A stretch of DNA of 64,000 nt. It comes from Pricia antarctica (GTDB taxonomy: Bacteria > Bacteroidota > Bacteroidia > Flavobacteriales > Flavobacteriaceae). A program made the position numbers and the translations under genes. A model generated the notes under the pieces. That model saw only the letters and a program-made list of their open reading frames with translations. It was not told where the DNA came from and did not search any database. Every line of letters starts with the position of its first letter. The first letter of the stretch is position 1. This document shows, in pieces, positions 26,983 through 36,189 of this stretch. The stretch spans positions 26,636 through 90,635 of the forward strand of contig DRGL01000048.1 in assembly GCA_011050085.1 (NCBI GenBank). The letters run 5' to 3'.

Positions 26983-28797
26983 CTATAGCGTGTAGATTTG
27001 ACAGCTATAACCGGGAATGTTTACACTACCGGTCCATGGCTTATCATCGGTTTCAGCTTCCGATAATTTAATGTCGTCAACCTGTATATCAGAGAAACTA
27101 TCGTCGTAGCCTTTCCAACTACTATCAAAGCGGATTTTCCATTCTTGTTTTTCTTCCAATCCGATACCATAATCAGTGAAATCTTGGTTGCTAAAATTGA
27201 ACACCATCAACACGGGTTCACCGCCACCACGGACAAAAGATAGAATTTTAGTTTCGTTATTGAAATGCCCAATCTTAATTTCCTGCTCGCGGAGTCCGAA
27301 TGATCTTTCGACCTTTCCAGTTCTCAGGGCAACAACATCGCTCACCAATTTCTGAATGCCTTTGTTCCTTTCGTGCTTTTTCCAATCGAGACCTTCGGAA
27401 TCCTTAAAATATTCATCCTCTATAAACTCCTGCCCTTGAAATAACATTGGAATTCCCGGTGCAGTCAGCGTTAAAACGATACCGAGTATCGCCCGTTTCT
27501 TGGCAAAATCACTCTCTGCATCACCCGGCTGAATCTCCTCCGGCACCCTTGCTTTTCCATTGGCCACTTCATCGTGTGATTCCGTATAGACAATGCGCCT
27601 GAATACATCGTTACTATACGAAAACTCTAAAGCATCGACAATCTTCTGAAGGTCTCTTCCGTCATCGCTGGTATTTATTAAAAGCTCTCTTACAGGATGT
27701 ACAAAATTCATATCCCATTGACTACCATATCCTAGACCGTTATCTTCCGGATGGTCGGTAACAATGCTATGTCCTTTTAAATCTTCGGCGATAGTCAGTA
27801 CATTCGGGTATTTTTCATTCAGTTCAGCATTTATATCCCGCATAAGGATATTGCCTTCCTCAATTACCGTATCATAACCCAATCCACCGCCTTCGAACCG
27901 AATGTATGAGGTGGCATCCATACGAAGTCCGTCACATCTATACTTTTCTACCCACATCAAAGCGTTATCCCTCAAGTATCGCCTTACCTCAGGCCTACCA
28001 TAATCTGGTCTGGTATCGCCCCATGGTGTTTCACTACGATGATCGTTGTAAAAGTAGATACCCCCCTTATCGTTATCGCTCCATCCATCGAATTGCCAAA
28101 GATCCACATCCGACGGACCGAAGTGATTGTAGACAACATCCATAATGACCGCTATTCCCTTCGCATGCGCTTCCCTAATCAATTTGGCAAGACCATCGGG
28201 CCCACCATAATCTTGTTCAATGGCGAAAGGATGCGCTGGATTATATCCCCAGGAAATACCTCCGGCAAACTCCGCCACGGGTAATAATTCAATGCAGTTT
28301 ATGCCAAGCCCCTGTAAATAAGGTAGTTTTTCAATAACATCATCGAACGTACCCACTTCATCCTTCTTTTTTCGATTGAAAGTTCCGACATGTAGCTCGT
28401 AGATGACCAATTCGTTCCAGTGGGGCATTTGAAATTCGTCATCCCCCCAATCAAAATCCAAAGATCGAATGATTGAATTACCATTACTATTGGTTACTTC
28501 GAAGGCATACGGATCGTTTCGTTGAAAAGTCTTTCCATCATTGTGAATCAGATACTTGTATTCATCACCGGCCTTTGCTTCTTCCGAGGTAGCGGCCCAA
28601 TAACCATTATCTTCTTTCGAGAGCTCAAAAACATCCTCTTTCCAATCGTTGAAATCACCTACTACAAAAACCTTCTCAGCATGCGGTGCCCAAACGCGAA
28701 AAGTGGTCGAATCTTCATTGAGTATCGCCCCCATGCCATCAGATTTTTTGATGGTCATATCCATATCTTTCAAAGTCTCTAATTTCTGCTTTGTCAT
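26983..28797 (-). CDS. CBM48-GH13 alpha-glucan-active enzyme (branching-enzyme-like)
   Basis: 604 residues. An N-terminal CBM48 domain (about 25-110; FRVWAPHAEKVFVVGDFNDW) precedes a GH13 barrel with MDVVYNHFG, the nucleophile in DGLRMDA, the acid in IAEDLKG and ESHDEVAN. The layout is that of glycogen-branching enzymes and maltooligosyltrehalose hydrolases; sequence features fit a branching-type enzyme better but are not decisive. ATG 28797 was chosen; an upstream frame to 28881 adds a non-family leader. It is monocistronic with no other glycogen genes nearby, so a trehalose or glycogen role in osmotic stress is inference. Confidence 0.85.
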   Translation of the reverse strand: MTKQKLETLKDMDMTIKKSDGMGAILNEDSTTFRVWAPHAEKVFVVGDFNDWKEDVFELSKEDNGYWAATSEEAKAGDEYKYLIHNDGKTFQRNDPYAFEVTNSNGNSIIRSLDFDWGDDEFQMPHWNELVIYELHVGTFNRKKKDEVGTFDDVIEKLPYLQGLGINCIELLPVAEFAGGISWGYNPAHPFAIEQDYGGPDGLAKLIREAHAKGIAVIMDVVYNHFGPSDVDLWQFDGWSDNDKGGIYFYNDHRSETPWGDTRPDYGRPEVRRYLRDNALMWVEKYRCDGLRMDATSYIRFEGGGLGYDTVIEEGNILMRDINAELNEKYPNVLTIAEDLKGHSIVTDHPEDNGLGYGSQWDMNFVHPVRELLINTSDDGRDLQKIVDALEFSYSNDVFRRIVYTESHDEVANGKARVPEEIQPGDAESDFAKKRAILGIVLTLTAPGIPMLFQGQEFIEDEYFKDSEGLDWKKHERNKGIQKLVSDVVALRTGKVERSFGLREQEIKIGHFNNETKILSFVRGGGEPVLMVFNFSNQDFTDYGIGLEEKQEWKIRFDSSWKGYDDSFSDIQVDDIKLSEAETDDKPWTGSVNIPGYSCQIYTL

Positions 28798-29039
28798 AGT
28801 ATTTTTTTTTAAAATCATGCTAAAGTATTCGTGAAATGGCTCGGATCGTATCTCTAAAAAGCTAATTGTTAACTTTAACATTCAGTGCATTGAAATAGGG
28901 GATTATAAACTGACTCCTATAACCTATGTAATACCTTTAGATTTCGCTACTAGCCCTGCCTGTTCGCAAAACAATGAGATGTTACGACTTCTTACTTTTA
29001 CAGCTTTACAGCCTAGCCTCATTGTTAATAACATTCAAA

Positions 29040-29079
29040 TTGGAAATTGTCCAATATTTAGGATATTTTCCTAAATTTG
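29040..29079 (+). promoter_or_regulatory. umuDC promoter with two inverted repeats
   Basis: A TTG at 29047-29049 lies 22 bases before TAAATTTG (29072-29079), a good Bacteroidota -33/-7 pair. Two inverted repeats overlap it: TTGGA-AATTG-TCCAA (29040-29054) and TTTAGGA-TATTT-TCCTAAA (29057-29075). The placement suits a repressor blocking the polymerase; which regulator binds is unknown. Confidence 0.5.
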
Positions 29080-29090
29080 AATAAATTCTA

Positions 29091-29471
29091 ATGAAAGCGG
29101 CTATGATGAATGTAACAACTGTACTATCCATACAAAAATCGGACAAGAACTATCGGGTTGAACGCCCAACGCAAACGGGTTTTTCTAGTCCTGCAACCCA
29201 CTACAACGAGCCGAGGATTGATTTAAACTCCGCACTAGTTGTCAATGCTTCCTCAACCTTCTTTATTAGGGTCTCGGATGATGCCTTTCAGGATTTTGAA
29301 ATATTGGAAAATGATGTTTTGATTATCGATAAATCATTGGTACCCAAGAACAATCAGATTGTAATGGCTATTGAGGATGATACATTTCAGGTAGTACGCA
29401 TCGATGAGCGAAATACGTCACAAATAATTCTTTGGGGCGTAATCACACATATTATCAAATCTGTTCTATGA
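29091..29471 (+). CDS. umuD: UmuD-like protein lacking the protease residues
   Basis: 126 residues aligned throughout with Umu[18 protein letters not shown] corresponds to the region after the cleavage site and [15 protein letters not shown] to the catalytic Ser region. At the position of the E. coli UmuD nucleophile Ser60 there is Ala65 (GCC), and at Lys97 there is Val102 (TFQVVRI). The usual Cys-Gly cleavage pair is Thr29-Gly30. It should therefore be unable to cleave itself. It overlaps umuC by 4 bases (ATGA), so it is probably still made with UmuC. The symbol refers to homology, not to proven activity. Confidence 0.85.
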   Translation: MKAAMMNVTTVLSIQKSDKNYRVERPTQTGFSSPATHYNEPRIDLNSALVVNASSTFFIRVSDDAFQDFEILENDVLIIDKSLVPKNNQIVMAIEDDTFQVVRIDERNTSQIILWGVITHIIKSVL

Positions 29472-30751
29472 TAGCACTGGTAGATTGCAACAGTTTCTAT
29501 GCTTCCTGCGAACAGGTCTTTAGACCAGATTTACGCAACAGACCGGTAGTGGTATTGAGCAACAATGATGGTTGTATCATCGCAGCAAATAAAGAGGCAA
29601 AAGCATTGACCGATATACCTATGTTTCAGCCCATCTTCAAAATTCGAAATTTACTGGATAAAAGCGACGTCACTTATTTTTCATCCAATTACACCCTATA
29701 TAGCGATATGTCAAGACGGGTGATGGATACGCTGGGCATGTTCTCCCCTATCGTTGAAGAATATAGTATTGATGAGAGCTTTGTAGACTTAACTTTGTAT
29801 GGAAAAAACCAACTTCAGGACTTAGCACAAACCATTAAAAATACCGTGCATAAAAATACCGGCATACCCGTCGGAGTCGGTATTGCCAAAACGAAGTCCC
29901 TTGCAAAGTTGGCCAATAAATTCGCCAAAAAAATTGTAAAGAATGACAATGTGTATGTGGTGGATTCCGAGGCTAAACGCATCCATCTATTGCAACAAAC
30001 CAAGGTTAAGGATATTTGGGGAATCGGTAAGAAGCATGCGCTACGCCTCGAGCGTATTCAAATAAAGACCGCACTCGATTTCGCGAATATGCCTGTAGCC
30101 TGGGTACGAAAAGAAATGACCGTAATCGGAGAACGGCTTTGGCGTGAACTTAACGGTATTCCATGTTTGATTCTTGTGACCAAGCCAGAGGCCAAGAAAG
30201 GAATAGGCACAGCAAAATCCTTCGGATTTAAATTGACCGATTATGGTCTAATTGAAGAGGCATGTAGTTATTATGTAGCCGAAGTCGCAGACTTATTGAG
30301 ACAACAGCAAAGCGCAACTTCGCTCATCGAGATTTCGCTACAGACCAATCAACATAGTGCCATCGACAAACAGTACCGCAATAAAATTCAGATTACATTA
30401 GACACCCCTACCGATAGCACCATAAAGTTGACCAAAGAAGCTTTAATAGGATTAAAAAAAATTTATAAGGCTGGATTTCGGTACAAAAAAGTAGGCGTCA
30501 ATCTACTCCACATTGTCAAGCGAAGCGAAATACAAACCAATCTCTTCGCAACGCCCCATAAAAGCGAAAGCGATGCGATAACCCAGACTATTGATACATT
30601 AAATAGCCGATTCGGGAAAAACAAAATCAAGCTTGCTACCGTGGGGAATAGGGAAAAGGAATGGGCCCTGATTAAAGAACATAGAAGCCCTAGGTTTACA
30701 ACGCAGTGGAATGAGCTATTAACTATTGGGGGGCAAACAGGAAATCGATAA
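29468..30751 (+). CDS. umuC: Y-family DNA polymerase V subunit UmuC
   Basis: 427 residues. Catalytic metal ligands lie in [15 protein letters not shown] (Asp6) and [10 protein letters not shown]; the family NNDGCIIA loop, [17 protein letters not shown] and the helix-hairpin-helix [14 protein letters not shown] are all present, ending with the [11 protein letters not shown] tail. It carries out error-prone replication past DNA lesions, such as those made by UV. The start ATG at 29468 overlaps the umuD stop. The enzyme looks intact, unlike its UmuD partner. Confidence 0.93.
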   Translation: MIALVDCNSFYASCEQVFRPDLRNRPVVVLSNNDGCIIAANKEAKALTDIPMFQPIFKIRNLLDKSDVTYFSSNYTLYSDMSRRVMDTLGMFSPIVEEYSIDESFVDLTLYGKNQLQDLAQTIKNTVHKNTGIPVGVGIAKTKSLAKLANKFAKKIVKNDNVYVVDSEAKRIHLLQQTKVKDIWGIGKKHALRLERIQIKTALDFANMPVAWVRKEMTVIGERLWRELNGIPCLILVTKPEAKKGIGTAKSFGFKLTDYGLIEEACSYYVAEVADLLRQQQSATSLIEISLQTNQHSAIDKQYRNKIQITLDTPTDSTIKLTKEALIGLKKIYKAGFRYKKVGVNLLHIVKRSEIQTNLFATPHKSESDAITQTIDTLNSRFGKNKIKLATVGNREKEWALIKEHRSPRFTTQWNELLTIGGQTGNR

Positions 30752-31155
30752 TCGTACCAATATACAGACACAGTCGATGGAACATATTATTAACGATTAT
30801 ATAACTTCCGAAAATGCATTGCAGGCAAAAGGATTGATAGCCGAATAAATCACATATTTAACTAAAGTGCATTTAACAAAGTTATTTAAATCGCTAGGCA
30901 TGAATTGTTTCGAAAATCATATCAAATATTCTAAATCGTGGAGTTCGATCTTGAGATTTAGGGATAGATGATTTGGATGAAAGGGTTCACTACTATCTCA
31001 ACTTTTAAATAGGTACTGTTCGAGGTTCTTGCAAAACAAGGTAGCCGTTTTGACCCTTTGTTAGGCTAATGTGCAGCCAGCTAGCCATTGCGCTAATTTT
31101 TTGCTATATAGCATGCATAAAAGGAATAATCGCTGAGTACTTTTATAAAAAAAAC
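30752..31155. other. Intergenic region after umuC
   Basis: 404 bases. A 23-codon frame at 30777 (MEHIINDYITSE...) has no homology and is not called. No strong hairpin follows umuC. Confidence 0.4.
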
Positions 31156-31449
31156 ATGGATAACAAAAAGAAAGAGTCACAACCTGCGGATATGCATTCA
31201 GACGGAGTTCATTTCGATTCAGATATTTTAGAGAGCAAACGCAACGAATCAGCAAGGGCCAGTGATGCAAAGGAAGATACTTCGGAAAACCTAAAGTCCG
31301 ACAGTTCGGCGACGAATTCAAAAGATAAGGAAGATAAGAAAGACGAAAACGGTCAAACTACTGCTAAAAAGGACGAGCAAAAGATAATCGATGATATGGA
31401 GGGCGGTTATAATAGGGACGCTCCTATAAATGATAAAAATAATTCTTAA
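31156..31449 (+). CDS. Small highly charged disordered protein
   Basis: 97 residues, more than half Lys, Asp, Glu, Ser or Asn, with no hydrophobic segment (DKEDKKDENG, SARASDAKEDTSE). It is predicted to be disordered. ATG 31156 was chosen because the frame upstream to 31069 is compositionally different. A strong terminator follows, supporting real transcription. The composition resembles hydrophilin-like stress proteins, which is only an analogy. Confidence 0.6.
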   Translation: MDNKKKESQPADMHSDGVHFDSDILESKRNESARASDAKEDTSENLKSDSSATNSKDKEDKKDENGQTTAKKDEQKIIDDMEGGYNRDAPINDKNNS

Positions 31450-31465
31450 ATTTTTGGTGATATTA

Positions 31466-31491
31466 GGGCGTCCATCCGGACGCCCTTTTTT
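31466..31491 (+). terminator. Intrinsic terminator
   Basis: The stem GGGCGTCC / GGACGCCC with an ATCC loop and T6, 17 bases after the charged-protein gene. Confidence 0.88.
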
Positions 31492-31505
31492 GTTACTAGT
31501 GTACG

Positions 31506-33263
31506 ATGATCGAACCTAAAAAATTAGCTATCGTTGGTGGCGGACCGAGAGGTCTGGCTGCACTCGAGAGCATATATTGTAGCCTAGTTGCTAAGGGCAT
31601 TCCCAACATTTTGAAAACCCAACTTTTCGAGGCGCGTCAACTTCCGGGTGCGGGTCTTGTATACGATATCTCACAACCAGATACCAATTGGCTAAATTTT
31701 TCGCAGAGGGCACTGACCTTGGCGAAGAGAGATCGAGTTAAATGTGAGTTTCTGGTTATACCTGAATTCCCTTCTTATCATGATTGGTCAGGATACATTG
31801 AAAGTAAAGACTCCTGTCTTTTGCCGGACACTTTTCCTTTGCGTTCAACTTTGGGAAAGTACCTGAATGAACGTTTTGAATCCATTGCGTATGTACTTAA
31901 AAAAGCGCAATTACTTGAAGTGATACTAATTGAGGTAATGGAAACGGAATGGAATAACGAAAACTTTAGAATTATTGCCAAAGATGGCACCGTATACAAT
32001 GCAGATGAGTTGGTATTGACCATTGGACATCAGCCCACTAAGCATTCCGAGCAGATGGTACAGTGGATTGCCTATAACCGCGAAAATTCTTCGGTAGACC
32101 TTTTTACCGACCCCTACCCGGTCGAAAGAGTTTTAAGTTCAGATGTTTTGACACCCGGGAGTGTGGTCGCACTCAGAGGTTTTGGCTTGGCAATGATTGA
32201 CATGATGCGTGCCTTGACCATTGGTCTTGGGGGGAAATTTAGAACCACTGATGCGTCTACAAAGGAATTAACGTATGTCAAAAGTGGGCGGGAGCCTTTT
32301 AGGATTATTCCATTTTCCCTTGACGGATTGCCCATGTCTCCAAAACCCTTAAATTCAGAAATTGACCATTGGTTTTTACCTACCGAATCCGAAAAGGTAA
32401 TCTTTGGAAACCAAATCCGCACCATAGCCAAAGAAGGTGAATCTAGTAGTCCTCTATTTATAATAGAAGCCATATCCACTATAATCCTTCGCGTTTACAA
32501 AGGGCTTGGAGACAAAGCGGCAATCAAGACCTGCAGTGATGATGAATTAATCTCCGTCATCATCGCCTGGCTAAATAACAGCGATTTTGAACATCGCCTA
32601 CTTATTGCGAAATCGGATTTACCATTGGATGTCATGAAGGCTTTTATTGGAATGGCCTGTGGTACAAAATCGGCTAGCTTAGATTTTTGTATCGGACAAG
32701 TTTGGCGGCACTGCCAGCCCATTTTGTACAAATCGGTTTCGTTTTCGAACCTTAAGGATAATGTAATCGCTGATATCATAGGACTTGACGAACGCCTAAA
32801 ACGTTATTCGTATGGGCCGCCCGTAGAAAGCTTACAACAACTTCTTGCTTTGGTGGATGCAGAAATCCTAGATTTAAAATTCATTGATAATCCGAATATC
32901 TCCACAACCAAAAAAGGATGGAAGCTTGCCACAAATAATGATAAAATAGTTGCGAATATTATGGTGAACTCGGTGTTAGACCCTGCTAAATTACTCGAAA
33001 TGAACTCTTCCATAGTGCGCCATTTGCTCGAAGAGTCTTTAGTCAAGCCGGTTCATGGAAAACTGGGCATAAAGACCAAAAAAAACGCATGTGTGCAATT
33101 GGCGAAAGGTGAAGTAATACCTCTTGCCGTATTGGGCCGTTTGTCTAAAGGGACCATTGTCGGTGTAGATGCAGTATTACAATGTTTTGAAGATCGCGCC
33201 AATTTTTGGTCAAATGGAGTTTTCGAGCGAATTACTAACTTAAAAAAAGGGTCTAAAGTCTAG
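31506..33263 (+). CDS. FAD/NAD(P)-binding protein (NAD_binding_9 family)
   Basis: 585 residues starting with the dinucleotide motif KLAIVGGGPRGLAALESI, followed by FEARQLPGAGLVYD, LNFSQRALT and VLTIGHQPT. This is the pattern of the FAD-NAD(P)-binding NAD_binding_9 family, large putative oxidoreductases of unknown substrate. The C-terminal half (about 330-585) is helical with no known motif. The ATG lies 15 bases after the preceding terminator. Confidence 0.82.
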   Translation: MIEPKKLAIVGGGPRGLAALESIYCSLVAKGIPNILKTQLFEARQLPGAGLVYDISQPDTNWLNFSQRALTLAKRDRVKCEFLVIPEFPSYHDWSGYIESKDSCLLPDTFPLRSTLGKYLNERFESIAYVLKKAQLLEVILIEVMETEWNNENFRIIAKDGTVYNADELVLTIGHQPTKHSEQMVQWIAYNRENSSVDLFTDPYPVERVLSSDVLTPGSVVALRGFGLAMIDMMRALTIGLGGKFRTTDASTKELTYVKSGREPFRIIPFSLDGLPMSPKPLNSEIDHWFLPTESEKVIFGNQIRTIAKEGESSSPLFIIEAISTIILRVYKGLGDKAAIKTCSDDELISVIIAWLNNSDFEHRLLIAKSDLPLDVMKAFIGMACGTKSASLDFCIGQVWRHCQPILYKSVSFSNLKDNVIADIIGLDERLKRYSYGPPVESLQQLLALVDAEILDLKFIDNPNISTTKKGWKLATNNDKIVANIMVNSVLDPAKLLEMNSSIVRHLLEESLVKPVHGKLGIKTKKNACVQLAKGEVIPLAVLGRLSKGTIVGVDAVLQCFEDRANFWSNGVFERITNLKKGSKV

Positions 33264-33356
33264 AAACTGTGGATTATCATTCATTGAACTAAAACTTCAT
33301 TTTTTTGTGGCATGACGCCCTCTTCACAGTAGTTACATTTACACAAAATATATATT

Positions 33357-33920
33357 ATGAAACTAGAGAACAAGAATATAGCAATATTAGCTACAGACGG
33401 TTTTGAAAAGTCTGAATTATTTGAACCATTAGAAAAATTGAAGGCTGAAGGTGCTACGGTACATATAGTATCCCCAGAATTGGGCAGCATTAAAAGTTGG
33501 GATGTAGATGATTGGGGAGAGACTGTAGAAGTTGACAAGAAGTTATCGGAAGTAAAAGCTGATGATTATCACAGTCTAGTTTTACCGGGTGGCGTTATTA
33601 ATCCCGATAAACTTCGAATTAATGATACTGCCTTAGACTTTATTCGTGCTTTTTTTAAAGCCGGAAAGCCCGTTGCGGCGATTTGCCATGCACCATGGTT
33701 ATTAATTAGTGCGGGTGTGATTGAAAATAGAAAAGTAACATCTTTTAAAAGTATTAAACAGGATGTAATCAACGCAGGCGCAAAATGGATGGATAAAGAA
33801 GTGGTTTGTGATCAAGCCCTTGTTACTAGCCGAAATCCTGATGATTTACCTGCTTTTATCGATAAGATTATTGAGGAAATCAGAGAAGGGAAACATGAAG
33901 GTCAAGTCGTTGACGCCTAA
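33357..33920 (+). CDS. DJ-1/PfpI-family protein
   Basis: 187 residues, flavodoxin-like. The nucleophile elbow is AAICHAPW (Cys110), with a helper acidic residue in DGFEKSELFEP and histidine at 111. It is closest in pattern to YhbO/PfpI stress proteins, described as deglycases or chaperones, not proven proteases. A strong terminator follows at 33948. Confidence 0.88.
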   Translation: MKLENKNIAILATDGFEKSELFEPLEKLKAEGATVHIVSPELGSIKSWDVDDWGETVEVDKKLSEVKADDYHSLVLPGGVINPDKLRINDTALDFIRAFFKAGKPVAAICHAPWLLISAGVIENRKVTSFKSIKQDVINAGAKWMDKEVVCDQALVTSRNPDDLPAFIDKIIEEIREGKHEGQVVDA

Positions 33921-33947
33921 TATCGTTTGGACATAAGTATTACATTA

Positions 33948-33980
33948 ATAACGCTCCTTTTAAGGAGCGTTATTTTTTTA
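33948..33980 (+). terminator. Intrinsic terminator
   Basis: The stem ATAACGCTCCTT / AAGGAGCGTTAT with a 2-base loop and T-run, 28 bases after the DJ-1/PfpI stop. Confidence 0.85.
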
Positions 33981-34150
33981 ACAACCACGTAATCAGTAAT
34001 TTTAGATTTAATATGTACTTTTTGAGTCAATTTCAATTGCCTTCGGTGCATTGACATTCAGCGAATGGATTTAGATTTACCATTATTAGAAACTTAACGA
34101 AACTCGTTAAGAGACAAACTGGATAGCCAATAACGAATACCTCATACTAA

Positions 34151-34612
34151 ATGAAAGCCGTACATATCTATCTCGCCGATGACGATGCCGATGACCGCGA
34201 ACTCTTTATAGATGCCCTTAATGAAATTCCAGTGCAGACCGAGGTTCAGGAATTTAGCAACGGTGTCGATTTAATGGATGCTCTCTTTTCCAAGACGGAT
34301 TTACCAGATGCCGTATTTTTAGATTTACGTATGCCCCTTATGGATGGCTTTGAATGTCTAGCCGACATAAGAAGCTTCCCTCAATTTTCCAAAATAAAAA
34401 TTTTCGTGTATTCTACATCCTATCATGAAATGGAAGTGAATCAATTAAAGTCAGATGGAGCGGATCATTATTTGCAAAAACCGAATTCGTTTCAACTTTT
34501 AAAATCCCTTTTATTCCAAAGTGTTACATTGTTGGAAAGTGAAACAAAAATGTGTGGGCCATCGTCTCAATTTATTCTTTCGGCAAAAACATCAGACTTA
34601 ACCAACAGCTAA
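34151..34612 (+). CDS. Stand-alone response regulator receiver protein
   Basis: 153 residues consisting of one receiver domain and a short tail. Acidic pocket residues are in LADDDADD (10-15), the phosphoacceptor is Asp58 (VFLDLRMP), the switch residues are in VYSTS, and Lys110 is in YLQKP. There is no output domain, as in Rcp1/CheY-like regulators that often work with sensor kinases or phytochromes. No kinase gene is nearby, so the partner is unknown. Confidence 0.88.
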   Translation: MKAVHIYLADDDADDRELFIDALNEIPVQTEVQEFSNGVDLMDALFSKTDLPDAVFLDLRMPLMDGFECLADIRSFPQFSKIKIFVYSTSYHEMEVNQLKSDGADHYLQKPNSFQLLKSLLFQSVTLLESETKMCGPSSQFILSAKTSDLTNS

Positions 34613-34733
34613 CTGTAATATATCAATTAGCATATTAATTTTTGGTTCATCAAAATTCACAAAAAAATGATTTACCAATTACCCAATTTGATGTAGTAGA
34701 ATAGTATTGCTCTTTAAATAAATCACCAAAATA

Positions 34734-34877
34734 TTAAGCTTTACGAGATTTTTTTCGCTTTTTGTTCTTTACGAACTTATAGCCTAAATAAGCAAATTGT
34801 AGTCCTACAGCAATCATTTTAAATTTTCTACTGCGGAAGAGGGTTGAACCTAAACCGATTAAAGTTGATGTTTTCAT
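34734..34877 (-). CDS. Small basic protein with one hydrophobic helix
   Basis: 47 residues: MKTSTLIGLGSTLF, then a basic patch (RSRKFK), a hydrophobic helix (MIAVGLQFAYLGYKFV) and a Lys/Arg-rich C-terminus (NKKRKKSRKA). It reads like a small membrane-associated peptide. No family is recognised. The frame is intact with a normal ATG. Confidence 0.5.
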   Translation of the reverse strand: MKTSTLIGLGSTLFRSRKFKMIAVGLQFAYLGYKFVKNKKRKKSRKA

Positions 34878-35182
34878 AGTGTTGATTTTTTATCTGTTAG
34901 TAGTTTGAAAATGGACTATAATTGGACTGTCCAGCAAACTATCGCCAATTTGCGAATATTTGATACTTCACGATGACAAAATTGATTTATTAATTAGCCC
35001 ATTACCGTATATCTCCTAAAAATACTTCATTACTGATAAACCTTTCCGCATGCTTTGGGGTTAAAAAAATTAATCAAATCAGAACACTTCCTTAATCACA
35101 TCGCATTAGCCTTTCTCCGAATCGGGTCAAATACAAGGCGTTCAGATTGTTACTTTTGCACAAACCATAAAAATTATACGAC
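34878..35182. other. Divergent intergenic region with a -7 element
   Basis: 305 bases between the small basic protein gene and the NmrA-like gene. It contains TACTTTTG at 35151-35158, an exact TAnnTTTG match 24 bases before the NmrA-like ATG, but no TTG -33 at the right distance. Nothing else stands out. Confidence 0.4.
35151..35158 (+). promoter_or_regulatory. Bacteroidota -7 element before the NmrA-like gene
   Basis: TACTTTTG, exact match to TAnnTTTG, 24 bases before the start codon. Confidence 0.4.
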
Positions 35183-35812
35183 ATGCATAATATATTAGTT
35201 GCAGGTGCCCATGGTGCCGTAGGAAAAAAGATTATTGCTTTATTGAACGCTTCGCAATATTTCACGCCCATAGCTATGGTGCGTAAGGAGGAATACCTTA
35301 ACGATTTTAAAAAGCAAAACATAAAAGCGGTTATGGCAGATTTGACCGGTGATTTAACCCATGCTTTTAAAAATATAGACAAGGTTATATTCGCAGCGGG
35401 TTCTGGTGGAGATGCTGTTATAGAAGTCGATCAAGAAGGTGCGAAAAAATGTATAGATGAAGCTAAAAAGGCCGGCGTTAATAAATTTGTTATGCTTAGT
35501 TCTTTGGGAGCGGATAATCCTGAAGATGCGGATGACCTAAAAGAGTATTTAAAGGCAAAACATAATGCTGATGAATATTTGAAGCAGAGTGGACTAAATT
35601 ATAGTATAGTAAGGCCAGGCACCCTTAATGATAACAAAGGAACGGAGAAAATTAAATTGGCAATCAAATTATCGGAAAAGGGTGAAATCAGTCGAGATGA
35701 TGTAGCACAGACTCTGGTACGTTCACTTCATGATGAGGCACCGAATAATGTAACTTTCGAAATCATACAAGGTGATACCCCCATCGGTAAAGCTTTTGAA
35801 AATATCGGTTAA
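35183..35812 (+). CDS. NAD(P)H-binding NmrA/SDR-like protein
   Basis: 209 residues of the atypical SDR type (YwnB/NmrA-like). The nucleotide-binding motif is VAGAHGAVGKKI near the N-terminus, followed by VIFAAGSGGDAVIEVDQEGAKK and the family stretch KFVMLSSLGADNP and YSIVRPGTL. The usual active-site tyrosine/lysine pair is weak, so it may be a redox sensor or a reductase. It may be co-transcribed with the next two genes (spacings of 49 and 22 bases). Confidence 0.85.
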   Translation: MHNILVAGAHGAVGKKIIALLNASQYFTPIAMVRKEEYLNDFKKQNIKAVMADLTGDLTHAFKNIDKVIFAAGSGGDAVIEVDQEGAKKCIDEAKKAGVNKFVMLSSLGADNPEDADDLKEYLKAKHNADEYLKQSGLNYSIVRPGTLNDNKGTEKIKLAIKLSEKGEISRDDVAQTLVRSLHDEAPNNVTFEIIQGDTPIGKAFENIG

Positions 35813-35861
35813 AGGTAGTGCCGTGGATTTTGTACCGTATTTTCATTGAAAAAACTAGGCT

Positions 35862-36167
35862 ATGGCTGGAACATCTTATATAAAATGTCCCCAATGTAAA
35901 GCGATGAACTTGAATCGTGATTATTGCCAATCTTGTGGTGCGTTAATAAATGCGCACTTACAAAGAGAACTTGAGAGGCAAACGCGAGCCAAAGCAAAAG
36001 AGGAAATACCGAAACAACCTAATGCAATAACCGTCTTTTTTGAAAAGGCAACCAATCATCCCATGTTACCGGTACGTTTGGTTGCCAAATTTTTCTATTC
36101 TATCTGGGCAATTGTAATATCGATAGGTACGCTTTTGGCATTTCTGTTTAGTTATGTAGCTGCCTAG
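35862..36167 (+). CDS. Zinc-ribbon membrane protein
   Basis: 101 residues. A four-cysteine zinc ribbon (KCPQCK...YCQSCG) lies at residues 8-27, then a charged helix (ELERQTRAKAKEE) and a C-terminal membrane helix (FFYSIWAIVISIGTLLAFLF). No known function. Same direction as its neighbours. Confidence 0.75.
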   Translation: MAGTSYIKCPQCKAMNLNRDYCQSCGALINAHLQRELERQTRAKAKEEIPKQPNAITVFFEKATNHPMLPVRLVAKFFYSIWAIVISIGTLLAFLFSYVAA

Positions 36168-36189
36168 TAATTTTATTAGAACGATTCCA

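Noticed and set aside
31061..31321. Antisense frame over the charged-protein gene
   Set aside because: It is a shadow of the plus-strand gene, which has better composition and its own terminator.
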